From NCBI GenBank assembly GCA_035699465.1, contig DASSPT010000016.1, forward strand, positions 1 to 49,151: DNA of 49,151 nt, written 5' to 3'. This stretch comes from JAICNR01 sp035699465 (lineage in GTDB: Bacteria > Gemmatimonadota > Gemmatimonadetes > JACCXV01 > JAHWKZ01). Positions 33,209 through 41,657 of the stretch are shown piece after piece. The position numbers and the translations under genes were made by a program. How positions within the stretch are numbered: the first letter of the stretch is position 1; every line of letters starts with the position of its first letter. The notes under the pieces are model-generated. The model saw only the letters and a list, made by a program, of their open reading frames with translations. It made no database searches and was not told the origin of the DNA.

Positions 33209-33294
33209 CGGTGTTTGGACGGCGCAGAGGCGCGGGTCGTCCTGTCGATGGTGAGCGAATCGGGCGAAAGAGACGGAGGTTCGGTGGAGGACGC

Positions 33295-34653
33295 ATGGAT
33301 CGTCGCCGCTTCCTGACCGGCGCCGGGGCCGTGACGGCCGGGGCGCTGGCGTGCGGGGCGGCGGGACTCGACCTCGCGAACCGGGCGCGGCAGCCGGTGG
33401 CCGACGACGGCGACGGGCGTCCGTTCGACCCCGGCGACTGGGGCTCGGTGCGGGAGAGCTTCAGCCTGTCCAGCGACGTCGTCCACATGGGCGCCCTTTA
33501 CATCGCCAGCAATCCCGCCCCGGTCCGAGAGGCGATCGCCAACCATCGCATGGGCCTCGACCGCGATCCCGTCCCCTATCTCCAGCGCCACGAGCGCGCG
33601 CTCACCTACGCTGCCCTCGAGGCCGCCGCGCGCTACATGGACGCCGACCCGGACGATCTGGCGCTGACCGACAGCACGACGATGGGCCTGGGGCTCCTCT
33701 ACACCGGACTCCGCCTGGAGCCCGGGCAGGAGATCCTGAGCACCGAGCACGACTACTACGTCACCCACGAGGCCGCGCGCATGGCGGCCGAGCGGACGGG
33801 CGCGACGCTGCGGAGGATCCGGCTCCACGAACCCGGGGACCTCACGCGCGAGGGCATCGACGTCGACGGCGACCGGATCGCGGAGCGGATCGCGCGGGAG
33901 ATCCGTCCGGCGACGCGGATCGTCGCCCTGACCTGGGTCCATTCCAGCACCGGCCTCAAGCTCCCGCTGGAGCAGATCGCGGCCGCCGTGCGCGAGCGGA
34001 CGGGCGATCGGCCGGAGGAGGACAGGCCGCTCCTTTGCGTGGACGGCGTGCACGGGTTCGGAGTCGAGGACGTCGGCATGGGCGCCACGGGCTTCGACTT
34101 CTTCGTCGCCGGCTGCCACAAGTGGCTCTTCGGGCCGCGCGGCACGGGCGTCGTCTGGGGCCGGGGAGAATCGGCGTGGTCCCTCGTTCGCCCCACGATC
34201 CCGAGCTTCCTCGACTCCTCGCTGTGGGCCGCATGGGCGCGAGGCGTCGCACCGGGCGGGGAGACCACCGCGCGCCGCGCGACGCCGGGCGGCTTCAAAG
34301 CCTTCGAGCACCGCTGGGCGCTCGAGCAGGCGTTCGATTTCCTGGGCGAAATCGGCAAGGGCCGGATCGCCGCTCGCACCCACGAGCTGGCGCGGGGACT
34401 CAAGGAGGGGCTGATCGAGATCCCCCGCGTTCAGCTCATCACGCCGCTCCCGGAGTCCGTGTCTTCGGGGATCGTCTGCTTCGACGTCGAGGGGATGTCC
34501 GCGGCCACCGCCGTCGATCTACTGGGGACGCGGGGGATCGTCGCCACCGTCACCCCGTACGCGACCACCTATGCGCGGCTCGCGCCCAGCATCCTCAACT
34601 CGCCGGCCGAAGTCGACGCCGCCATCGCCGCCGTGCGCGAAATCGCGAGCTGA
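33295..34653 (+). CDS. Tat-exported class V aminotransferase-like PLP protein
   Basis: A 452-aa fold-type I PLP enzyme related to isopenicillin N epimerase and cysteine desulfurase-like proteins. The N-terminal DRRRFLTGAGAVTAGALACG is a Tat signal (RRxFL). Core motifs are TDSTTMGLGLLYTGL (phosphate loop), STEHDYYVTHEA, TWVHSSTG, CVDGVHGFG (PLP-ring Asp) and AGCHKWLFGPRGTG with the Schiff-base Lys. ATG 33295 is preceded by GGTGGAGGA. Periplasmic PLP enzymes are uncommon but this subfamily often carries Tat signals. The substrate is unknown. The gene lies 86 bp after the cyclase-AAA-TPR gene. Confidence 0.88.
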   Translation: MDRRRFLTGAGAVTAGALACGAAGLDLANRARQPVADDGDGRPFDPGDWGSVRESFSLSSDVVHMGALYIASNPAPVREAIANHRMGLDRDPVPYLQRHERALTYAALEAAARYMDADPDDLALTDSTTMGLGLLYTGLRLEPGQEILSTEHDYYVTHEAARMAAERTGATLRRIRLHEPGDLTREGIDVDGDRIAERIAREIRPATRIVALTWVHSSTGLKLPLEQIAAAVRERTGDRPEEDRPLLCVDGVHGFGVEDVGMGATGFDFFVAGCHKWLFGPRGTGVVWGRGESAWSLVRPTIPSFLDSSLWAAWARGVAPGGETTARRATPGGFKAFEHRWALEQAFDFLGEIGKGRIAARTHELARGLKEGLIEIPRVQLITPLPESVSSGIVCFDVEGMSAATAVDLLGTRGIVATVTPYATTYARLAPSILNSPAEVDAAIAAVREIAS

Positions 34654-34695
34654 AACAACCCGCGCGGGTGAGGCAGAAAAGTCAGAGAAACGAGA

Positions 34696-34821
34696 GCAGG
34701 ACGGTCGAAACGCCTCGGATGCAAGGCGCGCGAGGAGCCCTTGCCGAGGCGTGGTGATCCCCACGCCGCAGGAAAGGCGACGAGGCGCAACGCCGCAGAC
34801 GAGGCGTTTTCACCGTCCTGC
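34696..34821. repeat. 126-bp palindromic (MITE/REP-like) intergenic element
   Basis: Terminal inverted repeats of 22 bp: GCAGGACGGTCGAAACGCCTCG (34696-34717, truncated in no way) and its near-complement at 34800-34821, differing only at the central CG/TC. Inside, GGCGTGG (34748-34754) pairs with CCACGCC (34761-34767) around GTGATCC-type loop bases, and several GGCG/CGCC blocks allow further folding. The right end touches the stop codon of the methyltransferase gene (34822). It has the look of the non-coding palindromic repeats scattered in many environmental genomes; no second copy is seen in this window. Confidence 0.7.
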
Positions 34822-35445
34822 CTATGCGGCGGAGGCGACGCCGAGGTATTGCCACGCCGCGGGCTTCCACCCCGTCACATATCCCGTGTCCAGCTCCTCG
34901 ATCCGGAACCCGGCGGCCTTGAGGATCGCCAGCGGATCGCGGTCCAGGTGGCATCCGCCGGCCACCCGGCGCCACACCGGCGTGATCCGCTCCTGCCAGC
35001 GCCGGACGGTCGGGTCCGGAGAGCGTCCGTGCTCGGCGAACAGGAGTCGTCCACCGGGGGCCAGCGTCCGCCTCGCCTCCCGAAGCGCACCCACGGGATC
35101 GTGAACGGTGCACAGCGTGTAGGTCACGACGAGGGTGTCCACGGAAGCATCGGGGAGCGCCAGCCCCGGCTCGTCGGCGGGCCGCACGAAGAAGCGGACC
35201 GGGAAGGGCATATCGCCGGCTCGGCTCGCGGCCACCCGGTAGAGTTCGGGAGAGGGATCGACCCCCCACACGAGTTCGACCTTGTCGGGGTCGTAGAGCG
35301 GCAGGTTCCGCCCCGAGCCGATCCCCAGTTCGAGCACCTTGCCGCGGGCTCGCGGCACGATCCGCTCGCGCTGCTCGGTGATGGCTCCAAGGCCGCAGCT
35401 CCAGTCGATGAGCCGCGGCAGGACCAGCTGGTCGTACAGCCTCAC
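34822..35445 (-). CDS. Class I SAM-dependent methyltransferase (METTL7/UbiE-like)
   Basis: A 207-aa methyltransferase. Motif I is KVLELGIGSGRNLPLY, followed by VWGVDPSPEL, DTLVVTYTLCTVHDP and LAPGGRLLFAEHG. The LCTV.D.....E..R.L.PGG...F.EHG layout and the VLELG.G.G.NLPLY start are typical of the METTL7-like thiol/arsenical-type methyltransferases, but the substrate is not determined. GTG 35445 overlaps the crotonase stop (GTGA). It is the last gene of a six-gene minus-strand operon. Confidence 0.85.
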   Translation of the reverse strand: MRLYDQLVLPRLIDWSCGLGAITEQRERIVPRARGKVLELGIGSGRNLPLYDPDKVELVWGVDPSPELYRVAASRAGDMPFPVRFFVRPADEPGLALPDASVDTLVVTYTLCTVHDPVGALREARRTLAPGGRLLFAEHGRSPDPTVRRWQERITPVWRRVAGGCHLDRDPLAILKAAGFRIEELDTGYVTGWKPAAWQYLGVASAA

Positions 35446-36236
35446 GGCGCCTCCGGCGATGTCGCCGCGTCCCGTCGTGCCAGGAAGGCCCGGACCCCGG
35501 CGCGGCAGTCCTCGGTGCTGCGCGCTTCGGCGTTCACCTGGGCGCCCCGCTCTATGCCCTCCGCGAACGTCAGCTCGTCCAGATCGTACAGAAGTCGCTT
35601 GGTGAGGGCCATGGAGGTCCGTGAGCGGGTCGCCAGGTCGACGGTCAACGCGAGCGAGTCGTCCGCGAACGTATGGCGCGAGAACACCGCGTGTACGAGG
35701 CCATGCTCCAGCGCCTCGCGAGCTCCGATGCGGTGGCCGGATGCCACGAGCGCGAACGCCCGCTTCTCGCCCACGGCCCGGACGAGCATCGTCATGACCA
35801 TGGCGGGAACGAAGCCGATGTGGATCTCCGGGTAGCCGAAGTTCGCGTCGTCGGCGGCGACCACGACGTCGCACGCCGTCGCGAGTCCGGCCCCGCCGGC
35901 CAGGGCGTTTCCCTGAACCGCCGCGACGATCGCCTTGGGGAGCCTGCGCATGTGGAGGAACAGCCGGCCCATCGCGAGCGCGTCCTCCTCCAGCTCGTCG
36001 CGGGACATGTCGAGCGTGGCCTCGATGTGCGTTAGATCCGCGCCGGCGCAGAAGTCGCGCCCGTCGGCGGCGAGCAGGATCGCCGCTACGCGCTCATCCG
36101 CCTCGGCGGCAGCCAGCGCCTCCTCGAGGTCGGCGATCGTGTCCGGGTCGAGCGCGTTTCGCTTCTCGGGCCGGGCCAGCGTGACGAGCGCGACCGCATC
36201 GTCCGGGCGCACCTCGTACCGCACGCGTCCGCTCAT
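35442..36236 (-). CDS. Enoyl-CoA hydratase/isomerase family (AtuE/LiuC-like)
   Basis: A 264-aa crotonase. It has an oxyanion-hole CAGADLTHIE segment and a GGAGLATACDVVVAADDANF segment, with Glu retained in GYPEIHIGFVPA. The position equivalent to the first catalytic Glu of crotonase (GGGxEL) is Gly/Leu, as in the methylglutaconyl- and isohexenylglutaconyl-CoA hydratases LiuC/AtuE. That fits the neighbouring AtuA genes and suggests branched or terpenoid acyl-CoA breakdown (inference). It overlaps both neighbours by 4 bp, so translation is coupled. Confidence 0.85.
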   Translation of the reverse strand: MSGRVRYEVRPDDAVALVTLARPEKRNALDPDTIADLEEALAAAEADERVAAILLAADGRDFCAGADLTHIEATLDMSRDELEEDALAMGRLFLHMRRLPKAIVAAVQGNALAGGAGLATACDVVVAADDANFGYPEIHIGFVPAMVMTMLVRAVGEKRAFALVASGHRIGAREALEHGLVHAVFSRHTFADDSLALTVDLATRSRTSMALTKRLLYDLDELTFAEGIERGAQVNAEARSTEDCRAGVRAFLARRDAATSPEAP

Positions 36237-36592
36237 CGGCTCGCTGCCTTGTCCAGCGACGCGAGAACGTCGGCCGGGACGTCGATCTCCGCCCGCAGCA
36301 ACGCGGTCGAGTAGACCTTGCCCTGCGCGTCGGTCATCAGGCTCACGGTGCCGCCGCCGCCGAGCGCGCCGTGGAGGAGAAAGTTGAGCGCCTCGAGGTT
36401 GTGGAGCTCGAAGCGTTCGACAGGGCCGTCGATCATGCCCGCGAAGTGATCCGCCACACGCTCGGCGGTGAGCTCCCGCTCGAGGAGCGCGTATGCTTCC
36501 GCGCTGTAGGCGATCACTCCCACGTTCGCCGTGTCGCCCTTGTCGCCGGAGCGTGCGTGGGCGAGATGTCGCAGCTGGACCCGCGTGGTCAT
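36233..36592 (-). CDS. AtuA C-terminal-domain protein (small subunit)
   Basis: A 119-aa protein corresponding to the C-terminal ferredoxin-like domain of AtuA: VQLRHLAHARSGDKGDTANVG at the N-terminus, ALNFLLHGALGGGGTVSLMTDAQGK and a terminal helix. The GDKGDxxN motif is diagnostic. In Pseudomonas AtuA this domain is fused to the DUF1446 body; here it is a separate gene, with a glycosyltransferase gene between the halves. ATG 36592 has no strong ribosome-binding site; the frame upstream shows no similarity. The stop overlaps the crotonase ATG. Confidence 0.85.
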   Translation of the reverse strand: MTTRVQLRHLAHARSGDKGDTANVGVIAYSAEAYALLERELTAERVADHFAGMIDGPVERFELHNLEALNFLLHGALGGGGTVSLMTDAQGKVYSTALLRAEIDVPADVLASLDKAASR

Positions 36593-36638
36593 CGGACTCA
36601 ACGGTAACGATCGCGGCCGGCGCCGGCGAATCCGTGGG

Positions 36639-38153
36639 TCATGGCGGGGGCGCGTGGATCTGCGTCGTCCCGGGGGCGAATTCGATCGCGACCGCGCCGC
36701 GCTCCCGAATCGCCCGCACCAGAGCGTGCCTGTCGACCCGCGCGCCGTATGCGGCCTCCAGCCGAGGCGTGAGATCCTCGACCGGGGGCTGGTACCGCCC
36801 GCGTGTCGTCCCCAGCCCGGGAACCAGCGGCGCCTGGTTCGGCCCCGTGACGAGGAGCCAGGTTCGCGGCGGTAGCGAGCCGTCGGGAAGCCTGGGAAAT
36901 CGGGTGCCGACCGACTCGACGGGCAGCCCGTACCATCTTCCCATCGCCCTGAGATACGGCCGCGCGAAGACGACGACATCGCCGGGACGGGTTTCCGGGA
37001 GCAGGGTACGCGCGACCGTTCCGGCCGCGAACGTCCCGGGCAGCGGCCCCGTGGGGGCCGCGGCCCGGATCCCTGTCAGGGCGAGGAGCGCCGCTCCCGC
37101 GACCACCGCGGCGCGCACTCCCCCGCCGGGCAGGAGAGCGAGCGCCGCCAGCCCGATCGAGATCGACAGCCGCCAGGGGATCAGATACCGGTCCACCCCG
37201 AAGGGCCGCCCCGGCGCTCCCGCCATCACCGCGGCGAGCGTCAGGCCAGCCACCGCGGCGACCGCCAGGGCGAGCGGGGCGGAGCGGCGCGCGAGGAGAG
37301 CGATCCCGGCGAGGCCCGCGAGCGTGAGGAGGGGAGCCGCCAACCCGATCGGCCAGTGGTCCGCCGCTCGCTCGATGACGAACCGCGCGGCTTGCCACCC
37401 TTCGAGCATTCCCGACGTGGCTTCCGGCCGCAGGGTGCCCATCGGCAACGGCTCGCCCGAACCCACGGACCGGGCCAGGCGGACGAGCTGCCCGAGCGAA
37501 CCGGCGAGCGGCGGGATCGCGGCCAGGACCGCGAACCGGGCCCCCCATCGCCACGCCACGGTTCCCACTACCGCTGCGGCGAGCACGAAGCCGAGATAGT
37601 GGGTCCAGGTCGCCGCCAGGAGGATCCCCCCCAGCACGAGCCAGGGGCCGGCGCTTCGCTCGCCCCGCGAGCCGATCTCGTCCATCCGCCACAACGCCGC
37701 GAGGACGAGGAGGGCCAGCAGCCCGTACATCCGGGCCAGGCTCGACAGGACGATCAGCACCGGATCGAACGCGACCAGGGACGCGAGGAGAAGTCCCACA
37801 CCGACCCGACTCCCGAGGAGCCATGCCGCGGGGATGCAGAGGATCCCCGCGGTCACGGACGGCAATCGAAGGCTCCAGACGCTCTCCCCGAACGCCTCGA
37901 GGGAGAGGCGGACGAGCAGAAAGGAGAGCGGCGGGTGATCCGGGTGATGGTGCCAGAGGAGGAAGTCCCAGAGCCTCGCGGCGGACGTGCGCCATGTCAG
38001 TCCTTCGTCCCCGATGAGGGGCCGGGCGTCGACCAGCCAGACGCGAATGGCCGCCCCGGCGAGCGTTGTCGCCCCCAGCGCGAGGACGGCGCGCGTGCGA
38101 CGGGCGGCCGCTGGCGCGTCGTCACCGGGGGCCACGCGCGATCCCTCAGGCAT
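36639..38153 (-). CDS. GT39/ArnT-like membrane glycosyltransferase
   Basis: A 504-aa integral membrane protein with about ten to twelve helices. The first periplasmic loop carries the acidic pair typical of GT-C enzymes (RPLIGDEGLTW), followed by HHHPDHPPLSFLLVRL, a combination seen in dolichyl-phosphate-mannose-like mannosyltransferases (GT39/PMT_2). The C-terminal ~120 residues form a soluble domain (PETRPGDVVVFARPYLRAMGRWYG). It likely transfers a sugar from a polyprenyl carrier on the periplasmic side. ATG 38153 overlaps the atuA-like stop (38146) by 8 bp. Confidence 0.82.
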   Translation of the reverse strand: MPEGSRVAPGDDAPAAARRTRAVLALGATTLAGAAIRVWLVDARPLIGDEGLTWRTSAARLWDFLLWHHHPDHPPLSFLLVRLSLEAFGESVWSLRLPSVTAGILCIPAAWLLGSRVGVGLLLASLVAFDPVLIVLSSLARMYGLLALLVLAALWRMDEIGSRGERSAGPWLVLGGILLAATWTHYLGFVLAAAVVGTVAWRWGARFAVLAAIPPLAGSLGQLVRLARSVGSGEPLPMGTLRPEATSGMLEGWQAARFVIERAADHWPIGLAAPLLTLAGLAGIALLARRSAPLALAVAAVAGLTLAAVMAGAPGRPFGVDRYLIPWRLSISIGLAALALLPGGGVRAAVVAGAALLALTGIRAAAPTGPLPGTFAAGTVARTLLPETRPGDVVVFARPYLRAMGRWYGLPVESVGTRFPRLPDGSLPPRTWLLVTGPNQAPLVPGLGTTRGRYQPPVEDLTPRLEAAYGARVDRHALVRAIRERGAVAIEFAPGTTQIHAPPP

Positions 38154-39537
38154 CCACCACTTCGACCTCGATACCGGGCTCGATCGCGGACCGGTCGATG
38201 AGCGCCGGCCAGTACGCGACGATTTCCTGCACACGCGGCCGGCCGCCGGCGAATCCCGTCACGCTGGGCGGGCCCGACAGGATCAGCGGCGCGATCTCGC
38301 GCGTGAAGCGCTCCACCGGCGCCTTCTGCGCGCTCTTGACCGCCACCCGGAGCTCGACCTCGGGCAGGTCCTCGGGGGGCGGACCCGCGAGCGGTCCGTG
38401 CGTGGCGTTCCAGCCCACGTACTCGGTGCGGATCTCGTCGAACGTCAAGCTCAGGCGCTCGAGGCGCTCGCGCAGAACCGCGTCCGCCTTCTGCGCCTTG
38501 GCCACCGCGTCCGGCCAGGCGTAGACGAGCGTCCCCACGGCCTTGAAGCCCGCGCGATAGCTGATCGAGACCTTGAGCATGTCCGTCCGCGGCCGGCCCT
38601 CCACGCCGTGGACGCGCACGCGATCCGGTCCGTCCGCCTCGAGCCGGATCGTCGTGAAATCCGCGACCCCGTCGGGGGTGATGTACTCGCTCGGGTTTCC
38701 CATCTCGTACACGATCTGCTCCTTGACGATCGCGGGCGTGATGCGGCCGCCCGTCCCGTCGTGCTTGGTGAGGACGAAGGGTCCATCGGGCGAGGCCTCG
38801 ATGATCGGGTAGCCCACGTCGGCGAGATCGGGGATCGTCTCCCAGTCGATCATGCAGTTTCCGCCGGAGGCCTGCGCGCCGCACTCGTTGATGTGTCCCG
38901 CCACGATTCCGTGGGCGATCCGGCCCCAGTCGTCCCAGCTCCAGCCGAAGGCGTGGATCATGGGCGCGTAGGTGAGCGCCGTGTCCGTCGAGCGGCCGGT
39001 GACGATGACGTCCGCCCCGCGCGCCAGCGCCTCCACGATGGGGGCCGCTCCGATGTACGCGTTGGCGCTCTCCACCAGATCCAGGACCTCCGAAAGCGGC
39101 CGCGCGTCGTCCATGTTCGCCATCGCGTGACCCGCGGCGATCAGGTCGGGCAGCCGCTCGAGGATGTCGTCCCCCGTCACGGTCCCGATCCGCGCCCGGT
39201 CCGCGACCCCCGCCGCGCGCGCGGCCTCGATCAATCCTTCGCGGCAGCCGGCGATGTTGACTCCCCCGGCGTTCGAGATGACCCGGATCCCCTTCTCGAC
39301 GATGTCGGGGAAGATCTCCTCGAGGAGCGGCACGAAGTCGCGGGCGTATCCCTGCGAGGGGTCGCGGGCCTTCTGCTTCTGGAGGATCGACATCGTCACC
39401 TCGGCCAGATAGTCCAGCATGAGGAAATCGATCGGCCCGCGCCGGACCTGCTCGATCGGGGCGTCGAGGCGGTCCCCCCAGAATCCCTGGCCACATGCGA
39501 TCCGCAGGGGGCTCCGGCGAGCGGTCCCGCGCGTCAA
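38146..39537 (-). CDS. AtuA-family protein, main (DUF1446) body
   Basis: A 463-aa member of the acyclic terpene utilisation AtuA family. Diagnostic blocks are IACGQGFWGDR at the N-terminus, IDFLMLDYLAEVTMSIL, VISNAGGVNIAGC, VTGDDILERL, VIVTGRSTDTALTYAP, ECGAQASGGNC and a HDGTGGRITPAIVKEQ segment. In Pseudomonas, atuA belongs to the citronellol/geraniol pathway, but its reaction is not established. The start is assigned to TTG 39537, which overlaps the upstream TGA (TTGA); no ATG fits. The family's C-terminal domain is encoded separately at 36233-36592. Confidence 0.87.
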   Translation of the reverse strand: MTRGTARRSPLRIACGQGFWGDRLDAPIEQVRRGPIDFLMLDYLAEVTMSILQKQKARDPSQGYARDFVPLLEEIFPDIVEKGIRVISNAGGVNIAGCREGLIEAARAAGVADRARIGTVTGDDILERLPDLIAAGHAMANMDDARPLSEVLDLVESANAYIGAAPIVEALARGADVIVTGRSTDTALTYAPMIHAFGWSWDDWGRIAHGIVAGHINECGAQASGGNCMIDWETIPDLADVGYPIIEASPDGPFVLTKHDGTGGRITPAIVKEQIVYEMGNPSEYITPDGVADFTTIRLEADGPDRVRVHGVEGRPRTDMLKVSISYRAGFKAVGTLVYAWPDAVAKAQKADAVLRERLERLSLTFDEIRTEYVGWNATHGPLAGPPPEDLPEVELRVAVKSAQKAPVERFTREIAPLILSGPPSVTGFAGGRPRVQEIVAYWPALIDRSAIEPGIEVEVVDA

Positions 39538-41537
39538 GGCGCCGGGACCCCCTCGGGGAGCGGGACATCCGCCAGCCCGATCGAGGCCAGGAACCGAGCG
39601 AATCTGGGGTCCCCGCGCAGAGGGTCGCAGTGCGGGGAGACGGCGGCCCGCACCAGGTACCAGTCCCCCTCCTCCCGCGCGGTTTCCAGATCCTGCATGG
39701 CGTCGTCGATCCTCCCGAGCATCGCCTTGACCGATGCGACGTGGAACAGGGGCCAGTCCTTGATCACGGCGCGGTCCGCCAGCACGCTCAGGAACTCGCG
39801 CTCGGCCTCGGGCCCCGACCCGATCGTGATCTCCCCTTCCAGGTCGAGTCGCTTCAACGAGACCGCGAGGCGCATGACCTCGTCCATCCGTCCCAGCGCC
39901 AGGTATGCCTCGAAGAGCTTGTAGCGGGCGGGCTCGAACGCGGGGTCGAGGTCGATCGCCTGACGGTAGAAGCGCAGCGCTTCGTCGTACCGACGCGCGA
40001 GGAAGCGGACGTTGCCGGCCTCCGTGATGACGGCCAGCGAGAGCGGATCCAGCTCCAACGCGCGATCGATCTCGGCGATCGCCTCGGAATAGCGGCCCAT
40101 GCAGGCCAGGAAGTGCGCACGCCATTGCCGCGCCTGCGCGTCTCCCGGACCGACTTCGATGGCGCGCCGGAAATCCGCGTCCGCCGCAGTCCAGTCGCGG
40201 TCGTAGATACGCGTCATCGCGCGCGCGGCCCACGGCTCGGGAAACCCCGAATCGAGGCGTATCGCTCGCGCCGCCGCCTCGACGGCGCGATCCCGCAGCG
40301 CGCGCGAACCGGGTCGATCCCAGTGGAGCAGCAGCACGCAGGCGGTCGCGATCCCCGCGTGGGCGGGCGCATGGTCCGGATCGGCGTCGATCGCGCGCTC
40401 GAAGTGTTCGTTCGCGCGCGCGAGGTTGTCCCACATCCGCCGGTTGGCGAACCATCGGCCCTTGAGCGTTTCCTCGTATGCCGTCCGATCCGTCGTGGCG
40501 GGCCCGGCGAGCCGGGTCCTGTCGCCTGGCGAGAGCCGGCCGTGGAGCGACTCGACGATGCGCTCGGCGACGTCGGTCTGGATCGCGAAGATGTCCTCCA
40601 GATCGCGGTCGTAGCGGTCCGCCCACAGGTGCGCGTCGCTGGCGGCGTCGACGAGCTGGGCGGTGATCCGGACGCGCGAGCCCGAGTGGCGCACGCTGCC
40701 CTCCAGGATCGAGGCGACGCCGAGCTCCCGCCCGATCTCGTGCAGCGGCTTGGTCGTTCCCTTGTAGCGCATGATCGAGGTGCGGCTGATGACCTTCAGG
40801 CCCTCGATCCTCGCGAGCGAGGTCAGGATCTCCTCGGTGACTCCGTCCGAGAAATACTCGTTGCCGGGGTCGGGCGAGAGGTTGGCGAAGGGCAGGACCG
40901 CGATCGAGCGCTGGACGGTGCCCGCCGCGCGGGGGCGCGGCGGGTCTTCGGGCGTGGACCGCCCGGTGCCGGTCTCGCGACTCGACTCCGCCGCCTGGAC
41001 GCGGAAGATCTGGACCGGCTGGCGGTATCCCTTGAGGCTGTGTGTCCCCAAGGCGTCGAACCGGAATCCCCGGCCATGGCGGAGCGCGCGCGCGGCGTCC
41101 TCGCTGACCACGATTTCGCCGGGGTCGGCGGCGGCCTGAATGCGCGCCGCCAGGTTCACGCCGTCTCCGTAGAGGTCGCCGTCCGGCGCCCCCGCCACCT
41201 CGCCGACATGGATTCCGATCCGGAGTGCGGTCGCGCTGGAGGAGCCCGGCGGCGGGAACGCGCCCCGGAGCGCGAACGCGGCCTCGAGCGCGGCCCGCGC
41301 GCTGGCGAACTCGGCCAGCGCCCCGTCGCCCAGGAACTTCACCACCCTGCCGCGTCCCTCCACCGCCGCACGCGTCGCCCGCTGGAACTCTCCCACGGCC
41401 GCCAGGGCCGCGTCCTCGTCGCTGTCGGCCAGCCGGGTGAAGCCCACGATGTCGGCGAACCACACGGCCGCGAGCCGGCGCTCGAGCTCGCCGCCCCGGG
41501 TCTCGTCGGCCCCGTTCGTGGTGCGCTGTGGCGACAT
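39534..41537 (-). CDS. Class III cyclase - TolB-like - TPR regulator
   Basis: A 667-aa cytoplasmic protein without clear membrane helices. The cyclase domain (~20-190) has AVWFADIVGFTRLAD and VVKFLGDGALAEF metal sites, and LYGDGVNLAARIQ with the canonical Asn and Arg. A FlgO/TolB-like domain follows (~215-345): SIAVLPFANLSPDPGNEYF, ASILEGSVRHSGSRVRITAQL and DAHLWADRYDRDL. The C-terminus is TPR-rich (~370-640). In many relatives a membrane helix separates cyclase and TolB parts; it is missing here. It is the first gene of the AtuA operon and may regulate it (inference). Confidence 0.9.
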   Translation of the reverse strand: MSPQRTTNGADETRGGELERRLAAVWFADIVGFTRLADSDEDAALAAVGEFQRATRAAVEGRGRVVKFLGDGALAEFASARAALEAAFALRGAFPPPGSSSATALRIGIHVGEVAGAPDGDLYGDGVNLAARIQAAADPGEIVVSEDAARALRHGRGFRFDALGTHSLKGYRQPVQIFRVQAAESSRETGTGRSTPEDPPRPRAAGTVQRSIAVLPFANLSPDPGNEYFSDGVTEEILTSLARIEGLKVISRTSIMRYKGTTKPLHEIGRELGVASILEGSVRHSGSRVRITAQLVDAASDAHLWADRYDRDLEDIFAIQTDVAERIVESLHGRLSPGDRTRLAGPATTDRTAYEETLKGRWFANRRMWDNLARANEHFERAIDADPDHAPAHAGIATACVLLLHWDRPGSRALRDRAVEAAARAIRLDSGFPEPWAARAMTRIYDRDWTAADADFRRAIEVGPGDAQARQWRAHFLACMGRYSEAIAEIDRALELDPLSLAVITEAGNVRFLARRYDEALRFYRQAIDLDPAFEPARYKLFEAYLALGRMDEVMRLAVSLKRLDLEGEITIGSGPEAEREFLSVLADRAVIKDWPLFHVASVKAMLGRIDDAMQDLETAREEGDWYLVRAAVSPHCDPLRGDPRFARFLASIGLADVPLPEGVPAP

Positions 41538-41657
41538 GCGCGCGAAGCTAGCGGCCCCGCCCGACCACGTCCCCTGCCATTGTAGAACGCCGCCAGAAAT
41601 GGAGGGCGGACCGTGGAGGAGACGGCCGGGGCCGTGCGAGTGGCTGGTTTCCGCGAC

